From the NCBI GenBank assembly GCA_003244185.1, contig QHBT01000055.1:1-45405 (forward strand): a stretch of DNA of 45,405 bases, in the 5' to 3' direction. Shown piece by piece: positions 16,191 through 24,082 of this stretch. The notes below the pieces were generated by a model. That model made no database searches. It worked only from the letters and a program-made list of their open reading frames with translations, and was not told the DNA's origin. Source of the DNA: Candidatus Dormiibacter spiritus (GTDB taxonomy: Bacteria > Chloroflexota > Dormibacteria > Dormibacterales > Dormibacteraceae). Made by a program: the position numbers and the translations under genes. Position 1 is the stretch's first letter; every line of letters starts with the position of its first letter.

Positions 16191-17051
16191 ATGGCACCGG
16201 CCCCCTTCACACCCGATCAGGTCCAGCGTTACGCCCGTCACCTCATCCTGCCCGAGGTTGGCGGCGCCGGCCAGCGCAAGCTGCTGAACACCAGCGTCCT
16301 GCTCTTGGGAGCGGGAGGTCTGGGCAGCCCGGCAGCGCTCTACTTGGCGGCGGCCGGCGTGGGCCGGCTCGGCATAGTCGACTTCGACGACGTCGACGCG
16401 AGCAATCTCCAGCGCCAGATCCTGCACGGCGTGGCCGACCTGGGCCGGCCCAAGGTCGATTCGGCCGAAGATGCGATCCGCGCGATCAACCCTGATGTCG
16501 AGGTCGTGAGGCACTCGCTTCACCTCAACTCCGAGAACGCGCTCGACGTATTCAGGCCCTACGACGTCATAGTCGACGGCACCGACAACTTCCCCACGCG
16601 CTACCTCAGCAACGACGCCGCCTTCTTCCTGGCCAAGCCACTGGTGCATGGCGCCATCTTCCGCTTCGAGGGCCAGATGACGATGTTTGAGGCTGCCAAG
16701 GGCACCGGCTGCTACCGCTGCCTGTTCCCGACGCCGCCTCCGCCGGGAGCCGTTGCCAGCTGCGCTGAAGCCGGCGTATTCGGTGTCCTGCCCGGCATCA
16801 TCGGCTCGTTGATGGCCTTCGAGACCATCAAGCTGGTGCTCGGCATCGGGGAGACGTTGGTCGGCCGGCTGCTCATCTTCGAAGGCTATGACATGAGCTT
16901 CCGGCGCGTCAACCTGCGCCGCGACCCGCGCTGCCCGCTCTGCGGCGACGAGCCGAGCGTGACGGGCCTGATCGACTACGAGAACTTCTGCGGAATGACG
17001 GCCGCAGAGCCGTCGGTCAGCCTCGCTCCGGCCGAACTCGCCGCACGCTAG
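16191..17051 (+). CDS. moeB: MoeB/ThiF-type adenylyltransferase
   Basis: 286 aa E1-like enzyme that adenylates the C-terminal glycine of a sulfur-carrier protein (MoaD, ThiS or a relative). The sequence shows RYARHLILPEVGGAGQRKL, the nucleotide loop GAGGLGSPAALYL (40-52), the Mg/ATP region DFDDVDASNLQRQ and DGTDNFPTRY (Asp130), and zinc cysteines CYRC (174, 177) with CPLC (248, 251). CAEAGVFGVLPG carries the Cys191 region. There is no C-terminal rhodanese domain, so it is MoeB-like rather than MOCS3-like; the partner carrier is not in this window. The start at ATG 16191 gives the standard N-terminus. The same frame runs open far upstream, antisense to the hypothetical gene, and that part is not coding. 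Confidence 0.9.
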   Translation: MAPAPFTPDQVQRYARHLILPEVGGAGQRKLLNTSVLLLGAGGLGSPAALYLAAAGVGRLGIVDFDDVDASNLQRQILHGVADLGRPKVDSAEDAIRAINPDVEVVRHSLHLNSENALDVFRPYDVIVDGTDNFPTRYLSNDAAFFLAKPLVHGAIFRFEGQMTMFEAAKGTGCYRCLFPTPPPPGAVASCAEAGVFGVLPGIIGSLMAFETIKLVLGIGETLVGRLLIFEGYDMSFRRVNLRRDPRCPLCGDEPSVTGLIDYENFCGMTAAEPSVSLAPAELAAR

Positions 17052-17056
17052 GCCTA

Positions 17057-17265
17057 GAGGTGCGGCCGAAAAGCCCGTCCGGATCTTGGGCGCCCATGTG
17101 GGCCATCTCCGGCGTCGCCTCCTGCGCTCCTCGCTGGGCGTATTTCGAATACGCTCACTGCGGTGCTCGTCGGCTCCTTGGATCTGACCCACCTGGCCAC
17201 CCAATCTCTCGGCCGGGTTCCCGGCCGCACCTCTTGAGGTGCGGCCGAAAAACCCGTCCGGATCT
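17057..17265 (+). repeat. Foldback (long imperfect inverted) repeat element with a third terminal copy
   Basis: The element opens with GAGGTGCGGCCGAAAAGCCC (17057 on) and its inverted end GGCCGCACCTC is at 17223-17233. Between them two ~88-nt arms are imperfect reverse complements around a centre at 17145-17147. The innermost stem is GCGTATT (17138-17144) with AATACGC (17148-17154). TGGGCGCCCATGTGGGCCA near 17087 matches the reverse complement of the stretch near 17190-17210 at about 15 of 19 positions. A third end copy in direct orientation lies at 17236-17265: the 30-nt unit 17057-17086 recurs there with one visible difference. Copies two and three make a perfect 11-bp palindrome with a 2-nt spacer. 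No ORF is inside. Confidence 0.75.
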
Positions 17266-17276
17266 CTAGGGCGAGG

Positions 17277-18116
17277 GTGATTCAGCTCGATCGTCTCGAC
17301 ACGACGGCACTCAGCCGGGTGCGCCGGAGCATCCGCGCGCTCGAGTCGGTCCTGGTTGCCTATTCCGGTGGGGTCGACTCGAGCTTGCTGCTGAAGCTGG
17401 CCCTGGAGGAACTCGGACCTGAGCGGGCCCGGGCGGCGCTGGCCTCCTCGCCCGCCTATCCGGCGGCTGAGCAGCAGGCGGCCAGAGACCTGGCTCGATC
17501 ACTCGGCGCCCGGCTGATCGAGGTGGACACACACGAGGTGGAGCTGAGGGCCTACCGCGAGAACCGGCCCGATCGCTGCTTTCACTGCAAAGAAGAGCTC
17601 TTCGAAACCCTGGCGCCCATCCAAGCCGAGCTCGGCCTACGCCATCTCGCCTACGGAGCCACTGCCGATGACGTGGCTGACCACCGCCCCGGCCACGCCT
17701 CGGCGGTGCGGCGGCAGGTCCGCTTCCCCCTCTTGGAAGCAGGCCTTGACAAGGCGGCCATCCGGGCCGCCGCGCGGGAGTTGGGGCTGCCCAACTGGGA
17801 CAAGCCCTCATTCGCCTGCCTCTCGTCGCGGGTGCCCCATGGTACCGAGGTGACGCCGCAGATCTTGGCCCGGATCGGCGCTGCTGAAGCCGGCCTCTTG
17901 GGGCTGGGCTTCCGCCAGGTGCGGGTCAGGCACCATGGCGAAGTGGCCAGGATCGAGGTGGCGGTGGAGGAGATGGCGCGGGCCCTGAATCTGCGCCAGC
18001 AGGTGGTCGAGGCCGTCGTCAGCGCGGGCTATACGTTCGTGGCCCTCGACCTTCAGGGCTACGCCACCGGCAGCTTGAACCGCACCTGGAAGCCCCAAAG
18101 CTCCCGCACCCGCTAG
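17277..18116 (+). CDS. larE: LarE-type ATP-dependent sacrificial sulfur transferase
   Basis: 279 aa. The PP-loop SGGVDSS (30-36) binds ATP. CFHCKEELFETL (101-104) and the FACLSSRVPHGTEVT block follow, where Cys181 matches the sulfur-donating cysteine of LarE. The NWDKPSFACLSSR region is the clearest family mark. LarE adenylates and thiolates the pyridinium dicarboxylate precursor of the nickel-pincer cofactor of lactate racemase, giving up its own cysteine sulfur. LarB, LarC and a racemase are not in the window, so they may be elsewhere or this may be a LarE-like paralogue. The start is GTG 17277, just after the foldback repeat, with GGGCGAGG as the ribosome-binding site. Confidence 0.88.
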   Translation: MIQLDRLDTTALSRVRRSIRALESVLVAYSGGVDSSLLLKLALEELGPERARAALASSPAYPAAEQQAARDLARSLGARLIEVDTHEVELRAYRENRPDRCFHCKEELFETLAPIQAELGLRHLAYGATADDVADHRPGHASAVRRQVRFPLLEAGLDKAAIRAAARELGLPNWDKPSFACLSSRVPHGTEVTPQILARIGAAEAGLLGLGFRQVRVRHHGEVARIEVAVEEMARALNLRQQVVEAVVSAGYTFVALDLQGYATGSLNRTWKPQSSRTR

Positions 18117-18181
18117 CCCGCGCCGCCGAGGCACTACCCGAGCGCGCCGGCTCGGAGCCTGCGCCGCATAATGGGCGGGCT

Positions 18182-18790
18182 TTGGAGCAGCCCATCCTCT
18201 ACGCCGAGCAGACCTGGCGCTCGCAGCGCATCATGGTCATTGCGCTCCTCGCCTTCGGCGTGGTTGGCGGCGCCGCCTCGCTCCTGCTGCCTGCCTTTCG
18301 AAACGTCGCCCCCTACGACCTGGCAGGATTCAAGGTCCAGAGCTACTTCATCTACGCGATCTACATCCCGCTCGGCCTGCTCGTGCTGGTCTTCCTACTC
18401 ACCTATCGCTGGCGCAGCCGGGTGGAGCTGCTGCCGGAGGGCTTCAGGGTGAGAAATCTGATCCGCAGCACCTTCATCCCCTACGAGCTGGTCCGCACCG
18501 CCCGAGTCAACCCGCTGTACCGCCACTTCGAGGGTGCGCGCAAGCGCTACCTACGCAGCGGCCCGGCCCGCGCTCTCGGCCCCAAGCCGGCGGTATTCAT
18601 CCGCTTGCGCTCCCAGGACGACCGCTTCCCAGCGCTGCAGAAACGGCTGGGAGCGCGGCTGATGGAGGGCGAGATCCTGGCCCTGCCCGTTCCTGATCCT
18701 GACGGCCTGGCGCTCGACCTTTCGGCCCGAATCCCCAGGGCCGGAGCTGTCAACCGCGGCGGCCAGAGGCGGCCCAAGCGCTCTCGGTGA
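18182..18790 (+). CDS. Membrane protein with two transmembrane helices and PH-like domain
   Basis: About 200 aa. The two helices are MVIALLAFGVVGGAASLLLP and YFIYAIYIPLGLLVLVFLLTY. The region after them (RSRVELLPEGFRVRNLIRS, then FIPYELVRTARV and KPAVFIRLRS) has the strand pattern of bacterial PH-like (bPH) domains. The C-terminal end is basic. Family not firmly identified. The TTG at 18182 is the best in-frame start I see. The frame stays open back to the larE stop with no ATG or GTG, so the start is uncertain. Its stop overlaps the GTG of the mannosyltransferase gene (GTGA, 18787-18790), placing it first in the glycosyltransferase operon. Confidence 0.6.
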   Translation: MEQPILYAEQTWRSQRIMVIALLAFGVVGGAASLLLPAFRNVAPYDLAGFKVQSYFIYAIYIPLGLLVLVFLLTYRWRSRVELLPEGFRVRNLIRSTFIPYELVRTARVNPLYRHFEGARKRYLRSGPARALGPKPAVFIRLRSQDDRFPALQKRLGARLMEGEILALPVPDPDGLALDLSARIPRAGAVNRGGQRRPKRSR

Positions 18791-20460
18791 GCGGCAGAGG
18801 CGGAGCTGCCGCCGACCGGTCAGCCGTTCCGGCGACCGAGGCGCCGGCTTCGGCCGGCATCGCGCCACTCTCTGCCGCATTCGACAGCGGCGGCAACCGG
18901 CTGCTGCGCTGGCTGGGCCTGGCCGGTGCTGACGTGCTTCTCCTCGGCGGCCTGTTCCTGGTGGCGTTCGTCCTGCGGGCCTTCAGCCCGCTTATGCCCG
19001 ATGTGCTGACAGGTCACCTTGACAGACCGCCGGTGAGCAACTGTGTCCACGGCACGCCGGTGGACGCCACCTCTCAGCCCGGCACGCTCTGCGGCCTCTC
19101 CTATCCCTACCAGCGCAATACGCAAGCGGCGGGTCTTCCTGCCTCACCACCGGAGGGTGAGGTATTCGACGAGATCTACTTCGGCGTCTTCGCGCATAAC
19201 GACCTGAAGGGGATCGCCTATTTCGACCCGGAGCCGCCACTGGCGAAGGAGGTGATCGCCGCGGGCGAGCTGCTGGACGGCTGGTGGCTCAAGACCTTCG
19301 GCGGCGGCCAGGGTGACTACGCCGACCTGGGCTTCAACCCGGTCGGCTGGCGCCTGGCCAGCCTCGCCTTCGGCACCCTCTGCGTGCCGCTCATGTACCT
19401 GCTTGCGCTGCAGCTCTGGCGGGACCGTCGCTTCGCGTTCGCCGCCGGCTTTCTGACCTGCTTCGATGGCATGTTCTTCGTCCAGTCGCGGATCGGGATG
19501 ATCGACATCATCCCCATCTTCTTGATCCTGCTGGCCTACACACTCTTCGCGCTGCACCTGCGCAGCCGCAGCCGCCGCGAGTCCTACGCCACACTGGTGG
19601 CCACGGGCGCCGTCTGCGGCCTGGCGATCTCCGCCAAGTGGATAGCGCTGGCCACACTGGCCAGCATCGTCTTGCTTCTCTTGGTCCGCGGCATCGCCAG
19701 TCTGGTAGGCGCTGAGGGCAACCGGGGGCAGGGCCGCTGGCGGCTCGGCCGACTGACGCTGCCCTACCTGCCCGGCCGCGCCAGCACCCCCAGGTACGTG
19801 CTGCTGAGTGGGTTCGCCTTCCTGGTCCTGCCGCTGGGCATCTACCTCCTGAGCTGGCTGCCGTTCTTCACGCGCGGCCAGTTCCACTCGTTGACCGATC
19901 TCATCACCTACCAGCAGCAGATCTTTCAGTACCACGCGACGCTCACGGCCACCCACCCCTACGGCTCCAAGTGGTACTCGTGGCCGTTCCTCTACCGGCC
20001 GGTCGCCTACTACTACGAGTACAAGGGCTTGGGCCTGGATCAGGCCTCGGGACAGCCGCTCGTGGCCGGGATCATCAACCTCGGCAATCCCTTCATCTGG
20101 TGGGCCAGCCTGCCCGCACTTCTGCTGCTGCCCTACTACCTGATCCGCGAGCGCAGCTGGGCGGCCGCGGTGATCCTACTGGGCTTCTTGACGCAGTACC
20201 TGCCCTGGGCGCGCATCACGCGCGTCCTCTTCCTCTATCACATGTTCGGCGGCCTGATCTTCATGGTGCTGGCGCTGGCCTTCGTGCTGGCTCGCTTGAG
20301 CCGCCAGCCCGGTCGCCGCTGGCTGCTCCCTGCCTATCTCACTGTGGCGGGGCTCGGCTTCGCCTACTTCTATCCTGCTTGGACGGGACTGCCGATCTCC
20401 TACCCGGCTTACTTCAGCGGCTTTCCAGCGGGAAAGATGTGGTTCCCGAGCTGGATCTGA
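18787..20460 (+). CDS. pmt: Protein O-mannosyltransferase (PMT, GT39)
   Basis: 557 aa. It has a ~50-residue polar N-terminus and then about ten transmembrane helices. The first external loop has the catalytic pair in EVFDEIYFGVFAHND (Asp128-Glu129), then AYFDPEPPLAKEVIAAG, the counterpart of the PMT F-D-x-H-P-P-L-x-K motif with Glu where His is common. SAKWIALATL and LPFFTRGQF are also typical. The C-terminal part has HPYGSKWYSWPFLYRPVAYY, a hallmark of bacterial PMTs. It transfers mannose from polyprenyl-phosphate-mannose to Ser/Thr of exported proteins at the outer membrane face. The GTG start overlaps the upstream stop, and 23 bp separate it from the next GT-C gene. Confidence 0.9.
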   Translation: MSGRGGAAADRSAVPATEAPASAGIAPLSAAFDSGGNRLLRWLGLAGADVLLLGGLFLVAFVLRAFSPLMPDVLTGHLDRPPVSNCVHGTPVDATSQPGTLCGLSYPYQRNTQAAGLPASPPEGEVFDEIYFGVFAHNDLKGIAYFDPEPPLAKEVIAAGELLDGWWLKTFGGGQGDYADLGFNPVGWRLASLAFGTLCVPLMYLLALQLWRDRRFAFAAGFLTCFDGMFFVQSRIGMIDIIPIFLILLAYTLFALHLRSRSRRESYATLVATGAVCGLAISAKWIALATLASIVLLLLVRGIASLVGAEGNRGQGRWRLGRLTLPYLPGRASTPRYVLLSGFAFLVLPLGIYLLSWLPFFTRGQFHSLTDLITYQQQIFQYHATLTATHPYGSKWYSWPFLYRPVAYYYEYKGLGLDQASGQPLVAGIINLGNPFIWWASLPALLLLPYYLIRERSWAAAVILLGFLTQYLPWARITRVLFLYHMFGGLIFMVLALAFVLARLSRQPGRRWLLPAYLTVAGLGFAYFYPAWTGLPISYPAYFSGFPAGKMWFPSWI

Positions 20461-20483
20461 GCGTCGGGCGCCGGCGGCCGCGA

Positions 20484-22439
20484 ATGCTGGCCCCGGTGGC
20501 AGGGGCTGCCGTGGTTGTGGTCCTGGGATTGCTGCTTGTGCTCGCTCATCTGGCGGTCATTGTCGCCCTGCTGGCCATGGTTGTGGCCGGCGCCGGCCTG
20601 ACCTTCCTGAGCGATCTCCGGCTCAGCTTGGAGGAGCGGATGGCCTACGGCGCTGTGGTGGGCCCCCTCGTCGTGGCCCTGGCCCAATGCCTACTCTCCC
20701 TTGTCGGGGGCCTGACCCTGGGAACGGCGCTGGGCGGACTCGGCTTGGCGCTGGCCGCGGGGAGCGCGGGCTGGTATCGCGGTCGTCGGCTTCTCAGCTC
20801 GGAATGGGTGGATGCGCGGGAGCGGTGGGGCCGGCTGGAGGCATGGCCCCTGCTTCTGCTGCTGCTGGTGTGCTGGCCATACACCATCTTGCTGCTGGCC
20901 CGGGCCTACCAGGTGGTCGACGGATCGCTGCTGGTCGGCAACATCGGCGTCTACGGTGATTGGGCTGCGCATCTCACCTATGCGGGCTCCTTCGCCTATG
21001 GCGACAACTTGCCGCCCCGCTCGCCGATCGCTCCCGACCAGCGGCTGGCCTATCCGTTTCTGGTCGACTTCCTGGCCGCCGGCCTGGTGCCGCTCGGCGC
21101 TTCCCTGACCGCCTCACTGGTCTGGAGCAGCGGGCTGCTCGGCCTGGCCTTCCCCGCTGTCATGTACACAGCCGGCCGGCGCCTGGTCGGAAGCTCGCTC
21201 GGCGGCGCGCTGGGAACGCTTGTCTTCCTGCTGAGCGGCGGCCTGGGCTTCGTGCGGGTGGCGGGCGACGTGGCGCACACGGGGCTCGGCGCTCTGGCGC
21301 ACCTCAGTCGGCTCAGCACTCAGGATCCGGAGGCCAACCTGCAGTGGCTGAACCCCGTCCTCGGCTGGCTTCTACCCCAGCGGTCGGTGCTGCTCGGCTT
21401 CCCGCTCGCCCTGCTGCTCCTGTCGCTTCTCTGGCGCGCGCTCGAAGACCGAGGGCCCACTGCCCGGCAGGCCTTCGGCTTTGCCGGCGTTCTCGCGGGC
21501 CTGCTGCCGCTCGCCCACCTGCACGCCTACGGGACTGTACTGGTCCTCGCCGCGTTCTGGGCGGTGTTCGAGCGGCGCCGGGAATGGCTGACCTTCTTCG
21601 TGCCTGCCCTGCTGCTCGGCCTGCCCCAGGTTGCCTGGCTCGCGACCGGGGCCGGCGGCCAGCCGCGCTGGCAGATCTGGTGGCTGGCCGATACCGGCGG
21701 CCACGCCGACGGGCCGCTCTGGTTCTGGCTCAAGAACCTGGGGCTGTTCGTCCCGCTCCTGCTGGCAGCCTTCCTCTGGCGGCCGGCGCTGCCGGCCCAG
21801 AGCCGGCTCCGGCTGGCGCCGATCTGGCTCTGGTTCCTGATCCCCAACCTGCTTGTCTTCCAGCCCTGGGACTGGGACAACACGAAGTTCTTCGCCTACT
21901 GGGCTCTTCTCGGCTCGCTGGTGATCGGTGCGCTGCTCGCCCGTCTCCTCAGCCGGGGCAGGCTGGGACCTGTGGTGGCTGCTGTCTGCTTCGTGCTCCT
22001 GGTGCTCTCCGGGGGGTTGGACCTGGCCAGGTCGCTTGACCAGCCGCTGAACCAAGCCCAGTTCGCCGATCGGGGCGGCCTGGAGACCGCCGCCTGGGTG
22101 CGGACGAACACCGATCGGCACGCCATCTTCCTGGTCGCCCCTGAGCACAACGAGCCGGTGCCGGCGCTGGCCGGTCGGAGCGTGGCCGCCGGCTATCCCG
22201 GCTGGCTCTGGTCCTACGGCATCCCTGACTGGCAGCGGCGGGCGGCAGACGCCGATCGCATGCTCCGGGGGGATCCGGAGACACCGGCACTGCTTCGGCG
22301 CTACCACGTCAGCTACGTGGTCCTGGGTCCTCAGGAACTCGGCGGGCACCAGGCCAACGCGGCCTACTGGAACAGTGCCGCTCTGCGCGTCTATGCCAAC
22401 AGCACCTACACCGTCTACCGGATCGTCGGCACCGGCTGA
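20484..22439 (+). CDS. Large polytopic GT-C-like membrane protein
   Basis: 651 aa with a dozen or more hydrophobic helices. After five helices comes a loop GDWAAHLTYAGSFAYGDNLP (Asp at the start, as in GT-C catalytic loops), then RLAYPFLVDFLAAGLV. A conserved-looking NPVLGWLLPQRSVLLGFPLA and FQPWDWDNTKFFAYWAL follow, the latter typical of large hypothetical surface-sugar membrane proteins. The C-terminal ~130 residues are soluble (ETAAWVRTNTDRHAIFLVAP; YHVSYVVLGPQELGG), the usual layout of an extracytoplasmic domain in this class. It lies between two recognisable GT39 enzymes and overlaps the next start. Probably a glycosyltransferase or sugar-lipid processing protein; substrate unknown. Confidence 0.7.
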   Translation: MLAPVAGAAVVVVLGLLLVLAHLAVIVALLAMVVAGAGLTFLSDLRLSLEERMAYGAVVGPLVVALAQCLLSLVGGLTLGTALGGLGLALAAGSAGWYRGRRLLSSEWVDARERWGRLEAWPLLLLLLVCWPYTILLLARAYQVVDGSLLVGNIGVYGDWAAHLTYAGSFAYGDNLPPRSPIAPDQRLAYPFLVDFLAAGLVPLGASLTASLVWSSGLLGLAFPAVMYTAGRRLVGSSLGGALGTLVFLLSGGLGFVRVAGDVAHTGLGALAHLSRLSTQDPEANLQWLNPVLGWLLPQRSVLLGFPLALLLLSLLWRALEDRGPTARQAFGFAGVLAGLLPLAHLHAYGTVLVLAAFWAVFERRREWLTFFVPALLLGLPQVAWLATGAGGQPRWQIWWLADTGGHADGPLWFWLKNLGLFVPLLLAAFLWRPALPAQSRLRLAPIWLWFLIPNLLVFQPWDWDNTKFFAYWALLGSLVIGALLARLLSRGRLGPVVAAVCFVLLVLSGGLDLARSLDQPLNQAQFADRGGLETAAWVRTNTDRHAIFLVAPEHNEPVPALAGRSVAAGYPGWLWSYGIPDWQRRAADADRMLRGDPETPALLRRYHVSYVVLGPQELGGHQANAAYWNSAALRVYANSTYTVYRIVGTG

Positions 22440-23811
22440 GCCGGCGGCCGGGCAGCGGCCGGGCATCGCGCCTCCACCGGAGTGGCTCCTGGCCGGCCTC
22501 GTGGTGCTGCTGGGGCTGGCGCTGCGGCTGCACGACTACACGCTCGCCCCTGGCTTCACCGACAACGCCGACGAGGTGCAGTTCACGTGGGCTGGTCTGA
22601 ACCTGCTGCTCCATGGGGACGCCTACACGTGGTCCTACTTTCCCGGCTACGCGAGCTACACCCGGTTCGACGCCTTCGGCACCAACTATCCCCTGGTTCA
22701 TCATTGGCTGGACCACCCGCCGCTGTTCTCCTATCTCATGGGCGGCTGGGCGCTGCTGGCCGGCAGCCGCGACATGGCGTCGACAGGCCCCGAGGTGGTG
22801 AGGCTGCCACCCATCCTGCTCAGCACGGCAGCGGTTCTGCTTACCTACTTGCTGGGGCGCCGGCTGCTGGGTCGCTGGGCGGCACTGGTTGGCGCCGCCC
22901 TGCTGGCAGTGACTCCGGCCGCGGTGCTGCTCGGCCGGGAAGCCGAACCCGAGGCGCTGCTCGCCGTGCTCTTCCTGCTGGCGCTCTGGGCCGGTGTGCT
23001 CAGCAGCGAGGGGAAGGCGGGCAGGTGGGTCCTGCCTCTGCTGCTCGGCTGCTGCCTGCTGGCGCCGCTGGCCAAGGTTTCGGGCATAGCGGTTGCCGGC
23101 AGCCTGGCGATCAGCCTCCTGACCTGCGGCCGCTGGCGGGTCGCTCTGGCGGCGGCTGCCGCCGGCGCCGCCGGCCTGCTGCTCTGGCTGCTCTACGGAG
23201 CTCTGATCGATTGGCAGCTCTTCCTGCACATCACCCAGCTCCAGGCCCAGAACCGGCGGGGAGTGCTCACGGGCTTCGACTTGATTCAGTCGGTCGCCGG
23301 CGTGAATCGCCGGCTGCGCGACGGCTGGTGGCTCCTCGGCTGGATGGGACTGGCGGCGCTCAGCGTGGGCCGGGGCCGGGCGGCGCTCTTCCTCGCCTGG
23401 CCCGCTATCGCCTATGCCGGCGCGATTGCGCTGCTGGCCGGCGAGCAGAACACGCAGCAGTACGGCTGGTACAAGTGGATGGTCTATCCGGAGGTGTACT
23501 TGGCGGCTGGCTGGCTGGCCTGGCAGGCCTTCCGTCGCCGGTCGCTGCCGCTGACCCTGCTGCTGCTCCTGACCGGCTGGGCGACCGCTACCAACTGGTG
23601 GCTCGGCGGTGGCGAGGAGTGGACTCCCGCTCCGCTTCTGCTGGCACTGCTCCTGGCGTTACCTGTCCTGGCCGCGGCGCTGGCCGCCTGGCGGCCCCGG
23701 CCGCCTTATCCCAAAGCTGCCCGCATCCTGATCGGGGCGGCGCTAAGCATGGCGCTCCTGGGCAGCGCAATCCAAAGCTTCGGGGTGGCGGCTCTTTACA
23801 CCCGGCTCTAG
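22375..23811 (+). CDS. GT39 family membrane glycosyltransferase
   Basis: 478 aa, multi-pass. The first external loop holds GFTDNADEVQFTWAGLNLLL with the Asp-Glu pair, and DHPPLFSYLMGGWALLAG provides the H-P-P-L motif. EVVRLPPILLSTAAVLLTYL then TPAAVLLGREAEPEALL follow the standard order. Together they mark a PMT_2-like polyprenyl-phosphate-sugar transferase. The GTG at 22375 lies 65 bp inside the upstream gene; ATG 22393 is an equal candidate. The overlap argues for coupled translation of the operon. It is the last gene of the cluster; the rpoB promoter region follows. Confidence 0.8.
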   Translation: MPLCASMPTAPTPSTGSSAPAEPAAGQRPGIAPPPEWLLAGLVVLLGLALRLHDYTLAPGFTDNADEVQFTWAGLNLLLHGDAYTWSYFPGYASYTRFDAFGTNYPLVHHWLDHPPLFSYLMGGWALLAGSRDMASTGPEVVRLPPILLSTAAVLLTYLLGRRLLGRWAALVGAALLAVTPAAVLLGREAEPEALLAVLFLLALWAGVLSSEGKAGRWVLPLLLGCCLLAPLAKVSGIAVAGSLAISLLTCGRWRVALAAAAAGAAGLLLWLLYGALIDWQLFLHITQLQAQNRRGVLTGFDLIQSVAGVNRRLRDGWWLLGWMGLAALSVGRGRAALFLAWPAIAYAGAIALLAGEQNTQQYGWYKWMVYPEVYLAAGWLAWQAFRRRSLPLTLLLLLTGWATATNWWLGGGEEWTPAPLLLALLLALPVLAAALAAWRPRPPYPKAARILIGAALSMALLGSAIQSFGVAALYTRL

Positions 23812-23994
23812 CGCTCACCCGCACGAGGGCAGGGTCAAGGCTGATCGAGCTTGGCCGAGCGCCCCGCCGGCCATAACCAACCGTTCTGCTGACAAAGGCA
23901 GCCCGAGGGGCGTACTGTTACGGCCCAAAGTTATAAAGACAGCCCGGCACTGACGGTTTCCCCCTGTTTTGGCCCACCGAGGCGGGTCGAAACT

Positions 23995-24003
23995 TGCTAT
24001 GAT
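23995..24003 (+). promoter_or_regulatory. Candidate rpoBC promoter (extended -10)
   Basis: TGCTATGAT gives an extended -10 element (TGn plus TATGAT at 23998-24003), about 75 nt before the rpoB start. No good -35 lies 17 bp upstream, as can happen with extended -10 promoters. A second AT-rich site, TTATAAA at 23931-23937, might be another promoter in this 268-bp gap between the glycosyltransferase gene and rpoB. I see no gene and no clear terminator in the gap. AGGAGG at 24066-24071 is the rpoB ribosome-binding site. Confidence 0.5.
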
Positions 24004-24082
24004 GGCAGTTCGTGCTCGTCAGCTCGCTGATCCCACCCCCGAGTTTGGCGCGCCCTTTGCACCTTAGGAGGCTGCCGCTTTG

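Noticed and set aside
15198-17204. Very long open frames on both strands (over 600 codons each) covering the hypothetical gene and moeB
   Set aside because: They are GC-rich antisense shadows. Only the 294-aa leftward part and the 286-aa rightward MoeB part have protein-like sequence.
22482-23876. 464-codon ORF in another frame of the last GT39 gene
   Set aside because: Arg/Gly/Ala-rich composition without hydrophobic pattern, whereas the overlapping frame encodes clear membrane helices and GT39 motifs.
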